Made by a program: the position numbers and the translations under genes. This document shows positions 31,630-42,542 of a stretch of DNA of 64,000 nucleotides, piece after piece (position 1 is the stretch's first letter; each line of letters begins with the position of its first letter). Origin of the DNA: Aquilaria yunnanensis (lineage: Eukaryota > Streptophyta > Magnoliopsida > Malvales > Thymelaeaceae); assembly GCA_039654915.1 (NCBI GenBank), contig CM077598.1, forward strand, positions 74,056,041 to 74,120,040, given 5' to 3'. Under the pieces are notes generated by a model. That model did not search any database. It was given only the letters and a program-made list of their open reading frames with translations, and was not told where the DNA came from.

Positions 31630-34600
31630 TCCCATCCTCGGAAAGAAAGCGGAAGGCCAGAGAAATTGCAGTTATGGAGTATCAAAGTCCATCAAAGAAA
31701 CTGGCTCGCAAAGATGGCTCCACCGTCGTCTTCCCCCACAACGACCCGCTGCTGATAATGGCGAGAATAGGGAATTGGGACGTCAAGAGAGTTTTGCTTG
31801 ATGATGGCTCAAATGCTGACGTCCTATTCTCGCACTTACTGCCGAGCTTGGGCATCTCCAGCAGCGAGCTTAAACCTGTCACCACGCCCACCTTCGGCGT
31901 TGGGCCATCCGAACTACCCGTCCTTGGATCGATCGACCTCCCTTTGATGATGAAAGGCACTTCGGTAGACGGAGCAGCTGAGTTGTACGTGTCCACAATG
32001 GCAAGATTTATCGTCATGGACATCCAGTCTTCGTACAACGCCATCCTTGGAAGGCAGACTCAGGGGAACCTGCACATTCACCCCGATGTGAAGTACTTGA
32101 CTGTCACATTCGCCACCAAGGATGGAGATGCAGAGGTCTTCATCGACCAAGCCGAGGTAAGAAGGGTGTTTGTAAAAGCACGAAAGGCTCCGGCAAACAA
32201 CTCTACACAAACGGTGGAGGCAAAGGCACAGGAGAAAGGCAAAGAAGGAGATCCCGCAGAAGCAGAAACGGAAGCAGTAGATCTTGTCCCAGGACAATCT
32301 ACCCGAATAGGGAAGAGCTTGGCCAAAGGTGATAAGGAAAATCTTTTATCCTTTCTGCTGAAAAATAAAGATCTGTTTGCCTACTCGCTGAAAGACATGC
32401 CAGGAGTGAACCCTGGCATAATACAGCACAGCCTCAAAGTAAGTCCGGAAGCAAAACCTATCAGGCAAAAGAAACGAAGCATCTAAGCCCACAAAAGCAG
32501 CTTCGTGAAAACCGAAGTCCAGCGCCTATTGGATGCTGAAGTTATCAGGGAGGTAAAATACCCCGAATGGTTAAGCAATGTGGTCATCGCCACAAAAGAA
32601 GGCAGCAGCAAACTCTGGATGTGCATTGATTTCAGAAACTTGAACGATGCTTGCCCGAAAGACTCATTTCCGCTCCCGCCAATAGATCAACTGGTAGATT
32701 CAACGGCCGAATACGGGCTCCTGAGCTTCCTAGATGCCTTCAGCGGCTACCATCAGATAAGGATGGACCCCGAAGATGAAGAGAAAACTGCCTTAATCAC
32801 CGAGGGAGGAACGTACTGCTATGTTAGAATGCCCTTCGGGCTCAAAAATGCAGGAGCCACCTACCAGAGACTGATGGACAAGGTCTTCAAGGACCAAATG
32901 GGGAGAAACATGGAGGTATATGTTGATGATATGATAGTCAAAAGCAAGCTGCCCGGCCCACGTTGCAGATTTGGAGGAAACCTTCCAAAAGCTCAGAGCC
33001 TTCGGGATTCGCCTTAATCCCGAGAAGTGTATCTTCGGCGTGACCTCGGGAAAATTCCTTGGGTATATGGTATCCGAAAGAGGCATCGACGCCAATCCTG
33101 AGAAGATTAAGGCTCTGCTTGAGTTCCGAACTCCTGCCACAGTCAAAGACGTGCAGAGACTAACCGGAAGAATAACCTCTCTGAGCAGGTTTATTTCCAG
33201 GTATGGAGATAGGTGTAGACCTTTCTTCAAAGTCCTCACAAAGGCAGCAAAGATGGAAGGTGAGCTCGGAAGAAACAATCATCCTTGGGATGAAGATTGC
33301 CAAAAGGCCTGGGAAGAACTCAAAGTCTACCTGGCCAGCCTGCCGACTCTGCGACAACCTCGGGAGGGAGAACCCCTCGTATTGTACCTCGCCGTCACAG
33401 AAAAGGCCGTGAGCTCGGTCCTGGTGAAAGAAGAAGGGCCGAAACAATGGACGGTGTACTACGTCAGCAAGTCCCTGTATGGCCCGAAGTCAGGTACCCT
33501 TTGCTTCAAAAAGCTATATACGCCTTGGTGCTTGCAGGAAGAAGACTGCGACCATATTTCCAGGCTCACCCCATCATCGTCCGAAGTAGTCTACCACTAC
33601 GGGATGTTATGAAGAGAGTGGATCATTCGGGAAGGCTCTCCAAGTGGTGCATAGAGCTTGGCGAACACGAAATCACGTATGAGCCTCGGAAGGCCATAAA
33701 AGCCCAAGCATTGGCAGATTTTATCGCCGAAATACGCACCACTGAGGAGAACCACTCAGATCCGAAAGAAGGTGAGCCAGAATGGACCTTGCATGTTGAC
33801 GGAGCCTCGGGGTCCGAACACCAGGGAGCTGGAATTGTTATCAGAGGACCCGAAGGCCTAGAGGTGATGAAGGCTATCAAGTTCAGCTTCAACGTCACCA
33901 ATAATGTGGCTGAGTATGAAGCCCTCATAGCGGGATTACGCTTGGCCAGAAAGATTGGCGTGAGAAATTTAAGGGCTCACAGCGATTCCCAGCTGGTAGT
34001 TCGGCAGACGGCAGGAGATTATGGGGCGAAGGACCCAATCTTGGCAAAATACCACGAGCTGGTAACAAAACTCATCCAAGAGTTTGACGCCGTGCGGATC
34101 GAAAATGTACCCCGGCGGAATAACACTGAGGCAGATTGCTTAGCGAAGTCCAAAACATACACCGAGGTGCTAGACCATCCAAGCATCTCCGTGCTAAGCG
34201 TAACGACCTCGAGATCAGGGTGGAAGGACCCCATAAAGAGATACCTCGCAGAGAATGAGCTTCCCGAAGACGCCGGCAATGCTGCAAGACTCCAAAGACG
34301 CGCCGGAAGATTCTTCCTGATTGGTGAGGAGTTATATCGGCAAGGATATGCAAATCCGTTGCAGAGATGTGTGGGCGAAGAGGATACTGAGATGGTCCTC
34401 TAAGAAGTTCACGAAGGCATGTGTGGCTCGCACATCGGAACTGATGCCCTTGCAGCAGTGATACTCCGCCAAGGATACTTCTGGCCTACCCTGAGAAAGG
34501 ACGCAAGGCAGTTCGTCCAGAAGTGCGGTAGTTGCCAGAGACATGCAAAAATCCAGAGGATACCCTCGGAAATGGTAACGTCGGCAGACTATCCTTGGCC

Positions 34601-35456
34601 CTTCGCAGTCTGGGGTATAGACCTTATTGGGCCACTCCCCACAGCGCCCGGAGGCGTGAAATTTTGCGTGGTAGCAGTGGACTATTTCTCAAAGTGGGTG
34701 GAGGCAGAACCACTAGCAACTATCTCGGCAAAAGAAGTGCAGAAGTTCGTATGGAATAACATCGTATGCAGATTTGGCATACCGAGGGTACTAGTAGCTG
34801 ATAATGGATCCCAATTCATAGACAAAGGATTCCAGGAATTCATCAGCGACCTCGGAATAAAGATGCACTTCGCCCCAGTAGCTCACCCCCAAAGCAATGG
34901 GCAGGTGGAAGTATCAAACAGGACCATAAAAGATGGCATGAAAAAGAGACTTGGGGAAGCCAAGGGGAAATGGCCAGGAGAACTCCAAAGTGTATTGTGG
35001 AGCTACCGAACGACGCCACGAAGAGCCACAGGGGAAACTCCCTTCTCACTCATCTTCGAAACAGAGGCCATTATCCCAATAGAGATAGTTCAGCCTTCAA
35101 TACGGGTGCAAGTATTTGATGAAGGCGGAAACGACCTCGGTCTGAGAACTAAGCTCGACCTTGTGGCCGAACATAGAGAAATAGCCGAGCTGAGAAGAAA
35201 AGCTTTCCAGCAAAGAGTGGCCGCGGCTATCAACTTAAAAGGCAGGCCAAAAGAAATCAAAAAAGGAGACCTCGTTCTCCGAAAGGCCGACTTTGCACCC
35301 CGAAGGCCATCTCACGGAGTACTTCGCGCAAATTGGGAAGGACCTTATCTGGTTCTCGCCGAAGTATGAAAAGGCGTGTACAAGCTTGGCGACGCCGAAG
35401 GCGTAGAATTGAAAAACACTTGGCATTTAGACGCCTTGAAAAAATTCTACGCCTAA
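31630..35456 (+). pseudogene. pol: Copy B protease-RT-RNase H-aRNase H-integrase (broken)
   Basis: After LTR J the frame resumes in the gag-protease linker. The protease active-site motif is LLDDGSNADVLFSH (31794-31835). RT is about 32505-33130, with LDAFSGYHQIR and YVDDMIV (32920-32940). The first RNase H is about 33360-33730 and the archaeal-type RNase H about 33780-34150. The integrase zinc and DDE regions are 34360-34920, ending with LKNTWH and KKFYA and the stop at 35454-35456. Breaks: TAA 32485-32487, two bases lost near 32955, one lost near 33490, TAA 34401-34403 (GAA to TAA) and TGA 35367-35369 (CGA to TGA). The longest clean stretch is 34419-35366. Confidence 0.9.
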
Positions 35457-35608
35457 TGTTGAGCGGAGGAGATATATTGTACAAGAAATATTCTAAGTAC
35501 AGAATGGTCTGGAGAAGAATGGTCTTGAGAAAAATTTTTTAAGTATACCAAATTGTCCAAGACAGAATTCCGCGAAGGTGCTCGCCACGAAAAAAGCAGA
35601 TGTGACTT

Positions 35609-36098
35609 CCCGAAGTCCCTTGAGCCACTATGCTCGGGAAAAATGGGAAACAAGAATCTTGCAAAGGTACTCGGCATAATCAGTGCAGAGAAAATTTTCC
35701 GAACACCCTTGAGCGAACATGCTCGGGAAAAAGGGAAAGCAAGAATCTCGCAAAAGTACACGCCAAAACAAAAGCAGAGGTAATTTCCGAACACCCTTGA
35801 GCGAACGTGCTCGGGAAAAAGGGAAATGAGCAATCTCGTGAAAATTTTCCTAAGTCCCTTGAGCAAATATGCTCGGGACAATAGGAAGACAGAAAAATTT
35901 GGCTGAAGGTTTACCGAAGTCCCTTGAGCGAACATGTTCGGGACAAAAGGGAACAAAAAGCCTGCAAAAGACTTAGCCAAATTTTTACAAACTTTCCAGA
36001 AATTCTCTTGAGCGAGCACACTCGGGACAAAGGAAGGTAAAAAGTTTCTTTGGTTGCAGGTTTTCCGAAAGTCTCTTGAGCAAATGTGTTCGGGACAG
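35609..36098. repeat. Array of seven dyad repeats between converging genes, copy B
   Basis: Seven units, at about 35609, 35695, 35790, 35851, 35914, 35997 and 36065, share CCGAAGTCCCTTGAGC, about six variable bases, GCTCGGGA, then an A-rich GGGAAA tail. The GAGC-N6-GCTC core is self-complementary, so RNA from either strand could fold there. The array fills the 771-bp spacer between the pol stop (35456) and the aORF stop (36228). The units are diverged from one another, so the array predates this insertion. Confidence 0.82.
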
Positions 36099-36227
36099 CG
36101 GAAATGAAGAAACTTGCAAGAAAGGACTTAGCCAAAAGATTGTTCATTCAGAGCAAATGCTGCCTTACAAAAGAAGTGCCCAAAGAAGGAGCACAAAGGA
36201 GAAAAATAAGAGGAGCCCTAAAGCAAA

Positions 36228-38577
36228 CTAGGGAGAGCCGGGCGGATGAAGACCAGGAAGCTTCAGATGCTCGACCTTGGACCACTGCCACCGAGGTCCC
36301 TCAGGAATATTTAGGCCCTCCAGAAAAGAGAGGTCCAAATCTGGGAACCTCTGCAGGACTTGGTGCCGAACAAGGCAGAAGCCGTCCTGAAAGGCGACCT
36401 TGGCCATTTGATCAGAAGTATGTTTTTTAACGCCAAGGTCGTTGAGCTCGTCCCTCAGCTCAGCAATCTCCTCCTCCAGCTCGCTTATCTCCAGCGTCCC
36501 TTCGGACTCCTTGTTCAGAGCCTCGACCTCGGCTCGGAGAGCATTGTTCTCATCCGTCAACCTCGCCGCAAGACTGTCAGAAACAGCCTTGTCCTTGACA
36601 AGATCTCCGTTGGCGGCGAACAGCCCCTTTACTTGGTCGCCGAGGTCAGCAATCTTCCGGGAGGAGTCCTTTTCAAGTTATTCTCTCTTCTTCGAGAACT
36701 CCTCCCGAACGGCGGTGATTTGCTAAGAACAATCCGCTGCCAGCTGCTGGTTGCTGGCGACCAAGTTCGCAAGCAAAGCCTTCGCTTCACTGAGTTCCCG
36801 CGAAGTCGCATCCTTGGAGGCAGCCTCTCTGGCCACACGAACTCGGAGGTAACCAGCGTACTCCAGCAGCTACGGCAAGGCAAAAGTCCAGGTTAGTACA
36901 AGTCTAAACACTTAGAAAATTGAGGAAAAAGAGTGTAAAGACTATACCTGAGCAGCATGCTCGGTGACTTTTGCGGCGAGGGTATTATCCCTCGGGTGAG
37001 CCGCCGCAATGGCCCGGAAGGAGGCGTCAGTGGTCATCCCCTTCCAAATCTCCTTTGTCATTTTCGGACAATCGTCGGAGAACAAATTCATATCCTCCGT
37101 GATTGTCCAAAAGGGCTCCAAGGGGATCTTCCCCTTAGGGATTTTTGCATCGCGGAGGGCCCGTTTCCTCTCATGAATGGCCCTCCAGCCAGCAGTAAGA
37201 GGCTCCTCTGAAAGTGAGAAGGAAGTTAGGAGTAGAAGAAAAATTCGCGAAAACCAAAGGAGCTGAACTTCGCCTGAAGGCGTACCTGGAGGAACCTCGG
37301 AGATAGTGTCCTCGGGATCCTCGGGCCCCTCGGTAGAAAGAACCTTACCCTTCTGCCGGTACCGCTCCTCGGCAGTAGGTACTTCTACCACTACAGTGTT
37401 TCTGGGGGCCTCGAGGTCGAGAGGAGGAACCTCGGTGGAAGTAGCGGGGACCTCGGCCGATGAAATTTCAACAAGACCAGCCTCTTCGCCAGCTTCTTCT
37501 TCCGAAAGCTCTGGCTGAGGAGGCTGGATAGCCTTCCTAGCTCGTTTCGCCGAAGGCCCCGCCCCTGTCAACTTCCTTCTTTGGGAAGCCGCCTTCTTTG
37601 TCTGCTCCCCCTTCTCCACTTGGCCAAAAAAGAGGGCCTTGTAATAGGCGGCAGCCCCATCGCCCATCTCTGAAAAAGAGAAGAAATATCAGCGTAAGTC
37701 CGAGGAAAAAGTATAAAGGGGTGGAAGATTACTCACTTTCGGCAAAAGATTCGAAAGAAGTCTCCCCCTTAAGGAGCTTGACCAGCCAGGAGTCCTTCCC
37801 GGCGATGGCGGCAGCGGGCATATTGAGGTCAGTCACGTGCTCCTTAACCACTTTCAGCTCCCGAAGGACTTCTTCGGTCATCAACCTCCAGTTGATAGGA
37901 AAGGGGTAAAGAGCACGAGGAGAGACCTCGGGAGCCCAGTCAGCGACTGCCCGAATGCGGGCGTCGAAATCCGTGAACACGGAAGCCAACGGTGGGGTCA
38001 GCAGCATCCTCGGATCAACGACGTCTGCGTTCAGCACTCCCTGAGCCCATCTGGTCGAGACACCAGACCAGTTCTTATCCACCTTCAGGAAAAAGAACTT
38101 AGGCTGCCACCCCCGCCAGCTATCCTTCGTGTCGAAGGTGAAGGTGAATTTTTTGCTCCCGGATCCCCGAGGCAGCAGGAAATAGAAGCCACCCTTCGGG
38201 ACCACGTAGAGCTTGTAGTACTGCATGAAAATGATGAAGTGGGGCTCTATCCCGAACACGCCACACATGCAGAGGTAGGCGTTAAAATAGCAGTACGCAT
38301 TCGGGGGAAGCTGGTTCACAGCAATGCCATGGAATTGGCAGAACTCGCAAACCACCTTCGGGGGAGGATACCGAAGTCCGGCCTTCAGTTGGGCTCGGAA
38401 GATGGTAACCTCATCGCCGCGGTTTGAAAAAGCAAAATGGCTAGAACGAGGCAGCCTAGTCACAGCGTAAGAGGGAAGAAAGAATTTTTTCTTCCACCTC
38501 TCTAGTTTTTCGGGGGTGGTACAGCAAGGATGGGCCAGAAGAGGTTTCCAGCTCTCGGGAACAGCCATCGTACACAT
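36228..38577 (-). pseudogene. Copy B antisense gene (aORF), Transposase_28-like, 4 exons
   Basis: Exons on the minus strand: 38577-37738, 37669-37286, 37207-36948 and 36869-36228, each intron GT-AG. Exon 1 (280 codons, open) starts MCTMAVPESW. It carries a conserved, cysteine-containing region with CEFCQFHGIAVNQLPPNAY and FNAYLCMCGVFGIEPHF, the pattern of Pfam Transposase_28. Exon 2 opens MGDGAAAYYKALFFGQ and has a basic nuclear-signal-like segment (KRARK). Exon 3 holds PFWTITEDMNLF. Exon 4 is a coiled coil ending LSFLEGLNIPEGPRW. Two stops in exon 4 (a TAG near 36725 and a TAA near 36677) break it. The role is unknown; the domain name does not prove transposase activity. Exons 1-3 are the most intact of any copy here. 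Confidence 0.82.
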
Positions 38578-38865
38578 GAAAAAGAGTTTGAGATGGAAAA
38601 GAAAATAGTTTCCAGAAAAAACTCAGAAGACGAGTTTGGAAAAAAACAACAGTTTTCTAGAAAAACTCAGAAAAATAGAGGAATCAGAGTACTCTGGAAA
38701 TCAAAACCCACCAAAAGAATTGCCTGAGGACGCCGTCGTGAAAGTTGGTAGGAAAAGCTCTGATAAAAGAAGCTCCGCCACAGAAAGCAAGATAAAACGC
38801 AAGAACAGAGGGCAAAGCAGAGAGAGAGCAGAAAAACAGTAAGTGGGACTTATGATGGAATGGGC

Positions 38866-38873
38866 TATTTATA
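38866..38873 (-). promoter_or_regulatory. Copy B aORF TATA box
   Basis: On the minus strand, CTATAAATAG lies about 290 bp before the aORF start at 38577. An equivalent TATA sits at the same relative place in copies C, D and M, followed by a conserved CCCATTCCRTCATAAG-like stretch. Confidence 0.7.
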
Positions 38874-39019
38874 GGCCAAAGGTGGGTAGCCGAAAAGAAA
38901 TCATAAGTACCCATTGGAGGCAAACCGTCGCTGTAACTGCCCACTGCACCCGAAAAGGCGCGCCCTCTGTAAATGACGCGACTCTCTTCCAATGGCAAGA
39001 AGCCGCGTGTCAACCGCTG

Positions 39020-39130
39020 CGCAGAAATAGGGGACATGCCTCCCCAAACGTCCCTGGAAAACCGGGACACACCTCCTGATTGGGACACGTCGTTTGACAT
39101 CCCTGAAAAGTGGAGACGCGCGCTCAGTCT
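39020..39130 (-). repeat. ACGTGTCCC-type repeats upstream of copy B aORF promoter
   Basis: On the minus strand there are three to four diverged units with GACGTGTCCC, GGTGTGTCCC or GCATGTCCCC cores and CCAGGGAC or TCAGGGAT ends, about 150-260 bp upstream of the aORF TATA box. They correspond to the clearer 32-bp array at 53912-54006 in copy M. Confidence 0.6.
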
Positions 39131-39177
39131 GACACGCTTGGCCATCAGACCTGCAGAAATAAAAAGCAGGCCACCTC

Positions 39178-39335
39178 GAGGACACCAAGAGACAGGCTAT
39201 GGCTGAACAGCCCATGACTTTTGGGCAAGAGGTGTATCTTCGGTACAGGCTTTGCCTCGGAGACACCAAAGAATAGGCCAAGGCCGAACAGCCCAGACCC
39301 TCGGGCAAAAGGTGCGACCTCGGAACAGGTTATGC
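39178..39335 (+). repeat. Two-unit tandem repeat (~79 bp) near copy B 3' LTR
   Basis: Both units run GACACCAAR.., GGC..GGCTGAACAGCCC or GGCCGAACAGCCC, GGGCAARAGGTG, and end near CGGAACAGG or CGGTACAGG. Copy C has the same two units (42306-42460); copy M has one. Confidence 0.7.
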
Positions 39336-39403
39336 TTCCCAACAAGACTCCCAACGACAACCTCGGAAAGTGACGCAAACCGAAGTCTTCACTTCGGCTT
39401 TCC

Positions 39404-39412
39404 AAAGGGGGG
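39404..39412 (+). other. Copy B polypurine tract
   Basis: AAAGGGGGG followed by CATG and then the 3' LTR at 39417. The four-base CATG between tract and LTR is the same in copies C, L and M. Confidence 0.85.
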
Positions 39413-39416
39413 CATG

Positions 39417-40283
39417 TGATAGCCAAAGGCTATCGCCTCAATCTGGCCGAACACCCTGCCACAACAATGGCCAGAAGAACTGGCGCTTCCCGGGAACAGG
39501 TGGAATCATGCACCTCAGGAGATAGCCGGAGAGCTCCGAGCCTCGGCACGCCAGTAAAACTTGAGGACTCCATTCGCCCCCCAAGGTTGTGAACAACGCG
39601 CCTTCAGAAAAGTGGCACCAGACATTGCTGCCCGAACATGATATCCCCGAAGGCGGAACCCCCTGGAATTGGGAACCCCCGAACTGAGGGTATGCTTCCC
39701 GAAGAGGCTCTATCTGAACTAGAGGACGACCTCGCCCAGGGACCTCGGGAGTACGGCAGGAGCATTTAAGGAAGCATTTAAGGAAGCGTCTGACACGTCC
39801 CACCACAGACGTAAAAAGTCGCCCTGACGCGCAGACGCCATCAGAATCACATCATGGCCCGTCTCAGCACAAGGCTCGAGGCCATCTGGTTACCAACTAT
39901 CTGTCCCCTACGCCCAGAAGTTCAGGAGCATCCGACCGCACACGTGTCATGATCTGAACGGGCTAGGTATTCCTATATATACAGGAAATAAATACTTGAC
40001 AGGAGGTTGGTTGGCCGGAGATACAGCTCCCACACTCTGAGAAAATACCAGGCGAGTCTTTTCTGCCTTTCTCTTTGAGCTAGTGACTTTCTCCTTTTTT
40101 CAGCCACCACTGACTTGGGCGTCGAAGGCTCCCCCCCCGGAAAAACACTCCGGGGGCCTCCTAACCCTGTTTACCAGCTTTTCAGGTACTCTCCTTGGGG
40201 TGATCCACCCTCCAGGCATTCTTCCTCCTAGAAGTCTCCTCAGCAGTCATCATGACTCACAACGATGAGGCCCCAGGCCATCA
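39417..40283 (+). repeat. Copy B 3' LTR
   Basis: 867 bp, same length as the 5' LTR with about 28 substitutions by eye. It includes CACGTG (39941-39946) and TATATATA (39974-39981) at the conserved 27-bp spacing. It is followed directly by the duplicated GAAAT. Confidence 0.95.
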
Positions 40284-41768
40284 GAAATCTGCTTCGCCAT
40301 TTCAGGGCAGTCCTCGGAGTACAAGTTCATGTCCTCCGTGAATGTCCAGAAAGGCTCTTTGGGTATCTTCCCTTGCGGGACTTTGGCATCGCGAAGGGCC
40401 CGCATCTTCGCGTGTTCGGCCGCCCAGTTCGGAGTAAGCAACTCCCCTGCATGGCAAAAATGAGAAGCAGGTCAGAGACAAAGGAAATTTCAGAAAAAAC
40501 AAAAGAGCCATACTTGTTCAGAAAACAACAAACCTGGCGGCACTTCGACCACGACGTCCTCGGAGTCCTGAGACTCCTCGGTCGAAATCCCCATGCCTTT
40601 CTTCCTGCGCCGCTCCTCGGCAGAAGGAGCCTCTACCACGGCCTCCAGAAGGGCCCGCGGCGCGGAAGGGCTCTGGGGAGGGACGTCGGTGGAAGAAACC
40701 TCGGAAATTTCTTGCTGAGGAAGCTGGGCAGTTTTCTTTGCCCGTTTCGCCGAGGGACCAGCGCCAGTAGACTTTCGCCTTCGGCCAACCGTCTTCTTTG
40801 TCTGATCGCCCTTCTCCACCTGGTCGGAGAAAAGGGACTTGTAGAATGCAGCAGTCCCGTCCCCCATCTCTGAAAAAGAAAAAAGACACCAGTGTAAGTT
40901 CGAGGGAAAAACTACAAGGGAGTAGAGGATAACATACTTTTGAAAAGCGTTTCGAAAGAAACTTCCTCCCGAAGGACCTGCACCAACCAGGAGTCCTTCC
41001 TGGCGATAGCAGGAGCTGGCATCTCGAGGTCAGTCTCATGCTCCTTGACCACCCCTAGCTCCCGAATGACCTCTTCGGTCATCAACCTCCAGTTAATGGG
41101 GAAGGGGTAGAGGGAGCGTGGAGCGACCTCGGGAGCCCAGTCGGAGACGTCGCGAATACGTCCGTCGAAGTCCTCAAACACAGGAGCCAACTCTAGAGTC
41201 AGCAGTATCCTCGGATCAATGACGTCCACATCTAGCTTTCCCCGAGCCCATTTGGTCAGAACATACGACCAGGCCTCATCTATCTTCAAGAAGAAGAATT
41301 TCTGTTGCCACCCTCGCCAACTGTCCGTAGTGGCAAAAGTGAACATGAATGTTTTGCTCCTGGATCCCCGAGGTACATGAAATAGAAGCCACCCTTCGGG
41401 GCCACGAAGCGCTTGTAGTACTGCATGAAAATTACAAAATGGGGTTTTATCCCGAAGACGCCACACATACAGAGGAAGGCGTTAAAATAGCAGTACGAGT
41501 TCGGGGGAAGCTGATTCACAGCAATGCCATGAAATTTGCAAAACTCGCAAACCATCTTCGGGGGAGGATACCGAAGTCTGGCCTTCAGCTGGGCTCGGAA
41601 AATGGTAACCTCGGTACTATGGTTTGAAAAAGCATAGTGGTCAGGTCGTGGCAGCCGGGTAATGGTGTAAGAAGGAGGAAAGAACTTCCTCTTCCACCTC
41701 TCTAATTTTTTAGGGGTGGTGCAACAAGGATGAGATAAAAAAGGCTGCCAGCTCTCAGGGATAGGCAT
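40284..41768 (-). pseudogene. Copy C aORF, exons 1-2 and start of exon 3
   Basis: Minus-strand exon 1 runs from ATG 41768 (MPIPESWQPFLSHPCC) to 40938, with the Transposase_28-like region (NQLPPNSYCYFNAFLCMCGVF, FVIFMQYYK). One base is lost near 41374 within GFYFMLPRGS, shifting the frame. Exon 2 (40869-40534) is open, with KRAKK. Exon 3 (from 40446) starts LLTPNWAAEHAK and reaches PFWTFTEDMNLYSEDC before the copy B insertion at 40284. It joins 25579-26389 on the other side of B. Donors and acceptors are at the same places as in copies B and M. Confidence 0.82.
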
Positions 41769-42024
41769 TTTGGACAAAAAAATGAGTTCAAAAAAAGGCA
41801 AGAAAACAACTTCCGGCAAAAACTTGAAAAAACAGAGGTATCAAAAGACTCTGGAAAGAAAAACCCACCAAAAGACTTGCCAAAATCGGAGGTCGCTGTC
41901 GTAAAAGGTTGCCGGAAAAAGCTCTGTTAAAACAGCTTTGGCACAAAAGTAAGAGAATGCGCACAGAAAAGGGCAAGTAGGGAAAGAGCAGAAGCAAAAG
42001 CAAAAGGGGCTATGACGGAATGGG

Positions 42025-42034
42025 CTACTTATAG
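42025..42034 (-). promoter_or_regulatory. Copy C aORF TATA box
   Basis: CTATAAGTAG on the minus strand, about 260 bp ahead of the ATG at 41768, in the same context as in copy B. Upstream (42180-42250) are two ACGTG/ACGCGTCC-type units. Confidence 0.6.
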
Positions 42035-42305
42035 GCCAAGGGTGGGTAACCGAAACGACGTCATAAGTGCCCTTTCAAGGCGAACCATCGCCGTAACTGC
42101 ACTCTGTGCCTGAAAAGACGCGCTCTCTGAAAATGACGCGACTCTCCTCCAATGACAGTGCGCCATGTGTCAACCATCGCGCCAAAATAGGAGACACGAC
42201 TTTTGACATCCCTAAAAAACTAGGACGCGTCGCTCAGACTGACGCGTTTGGCCATCAGACGTGACGCTGCACAGACCTGCAAAAGCAAAGAAGCAGGGTG
42301 CCTCG

Positions 42306-42460
42306 AAGACACCAAAAGACGGGCTTTGGCCGAACAGCCATTACCTTCGGGCAAGAGGTGTATCTTCGGGACAGGCTTTGCCTCGGAGACACCAAAAAAA
42401 TAGGCCAAGGCCGAGCAGCTCGCACCTTTGGGCAAGAGGTGTACCTTCGACACAGGTGTT
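42306..42460 (+). repeat. Two-unit tandem repeat near copy C 3' LTR
   Basis: Same two units as 39178-39335 in copy B: GACACCAAAA.., GGC..GGCCGAACAGCC, GGGCAAGAGGTGTA.CTTCG, ACAGG. Confidence 0.7.
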
Positions 42461-42542
42461 AATCTCTATAGACTCCAAAAGAACATCCTCGGGAAGAAAA
42501 CAAAACCAAAGTCTTCACTTCGGCTTTCTGAAGGGGGGCATG

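Larger units (their letters stand above)
26390..40283 (+). mobile_element. Copy B: full-length Tat-lineage retrotransposon, TSD GAAAT
   Basis: Two 867-bp LTRs (26390-27256 and 39417-40283) and the 5-bp duplication GAAAT (26385-26389, 40284-40288) define a complete insertion of 13.9 kb; about 11.2 kb remain when solo LTR J (2.7 kb) is subtracted. It holds a primer site, open gag, broken pol, a seven-unit dyad array, the antisense gene with promoter, and a polypurine tract. The LTRs differ at about 28 sites by eye (roughly 3%). It sits in exon 3 of copy C's antisense gene. Confidence 0.96.

Noticed and set aside
31535..31801. Open frame crossing the right edge of LTR J
   Set aside because: It joins LTR sequence and the gag-protease linker in a wrong frame; the real frame is the one carrying SSERKRKAREIA and DDGSNADV.
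35609..36098. CRISPR-like array
   Set aside because: The units are diverged, the spacing is irregular, the sequence lies inside a plant retrotransposon, and the same repeats occur at the same place in sister copies.
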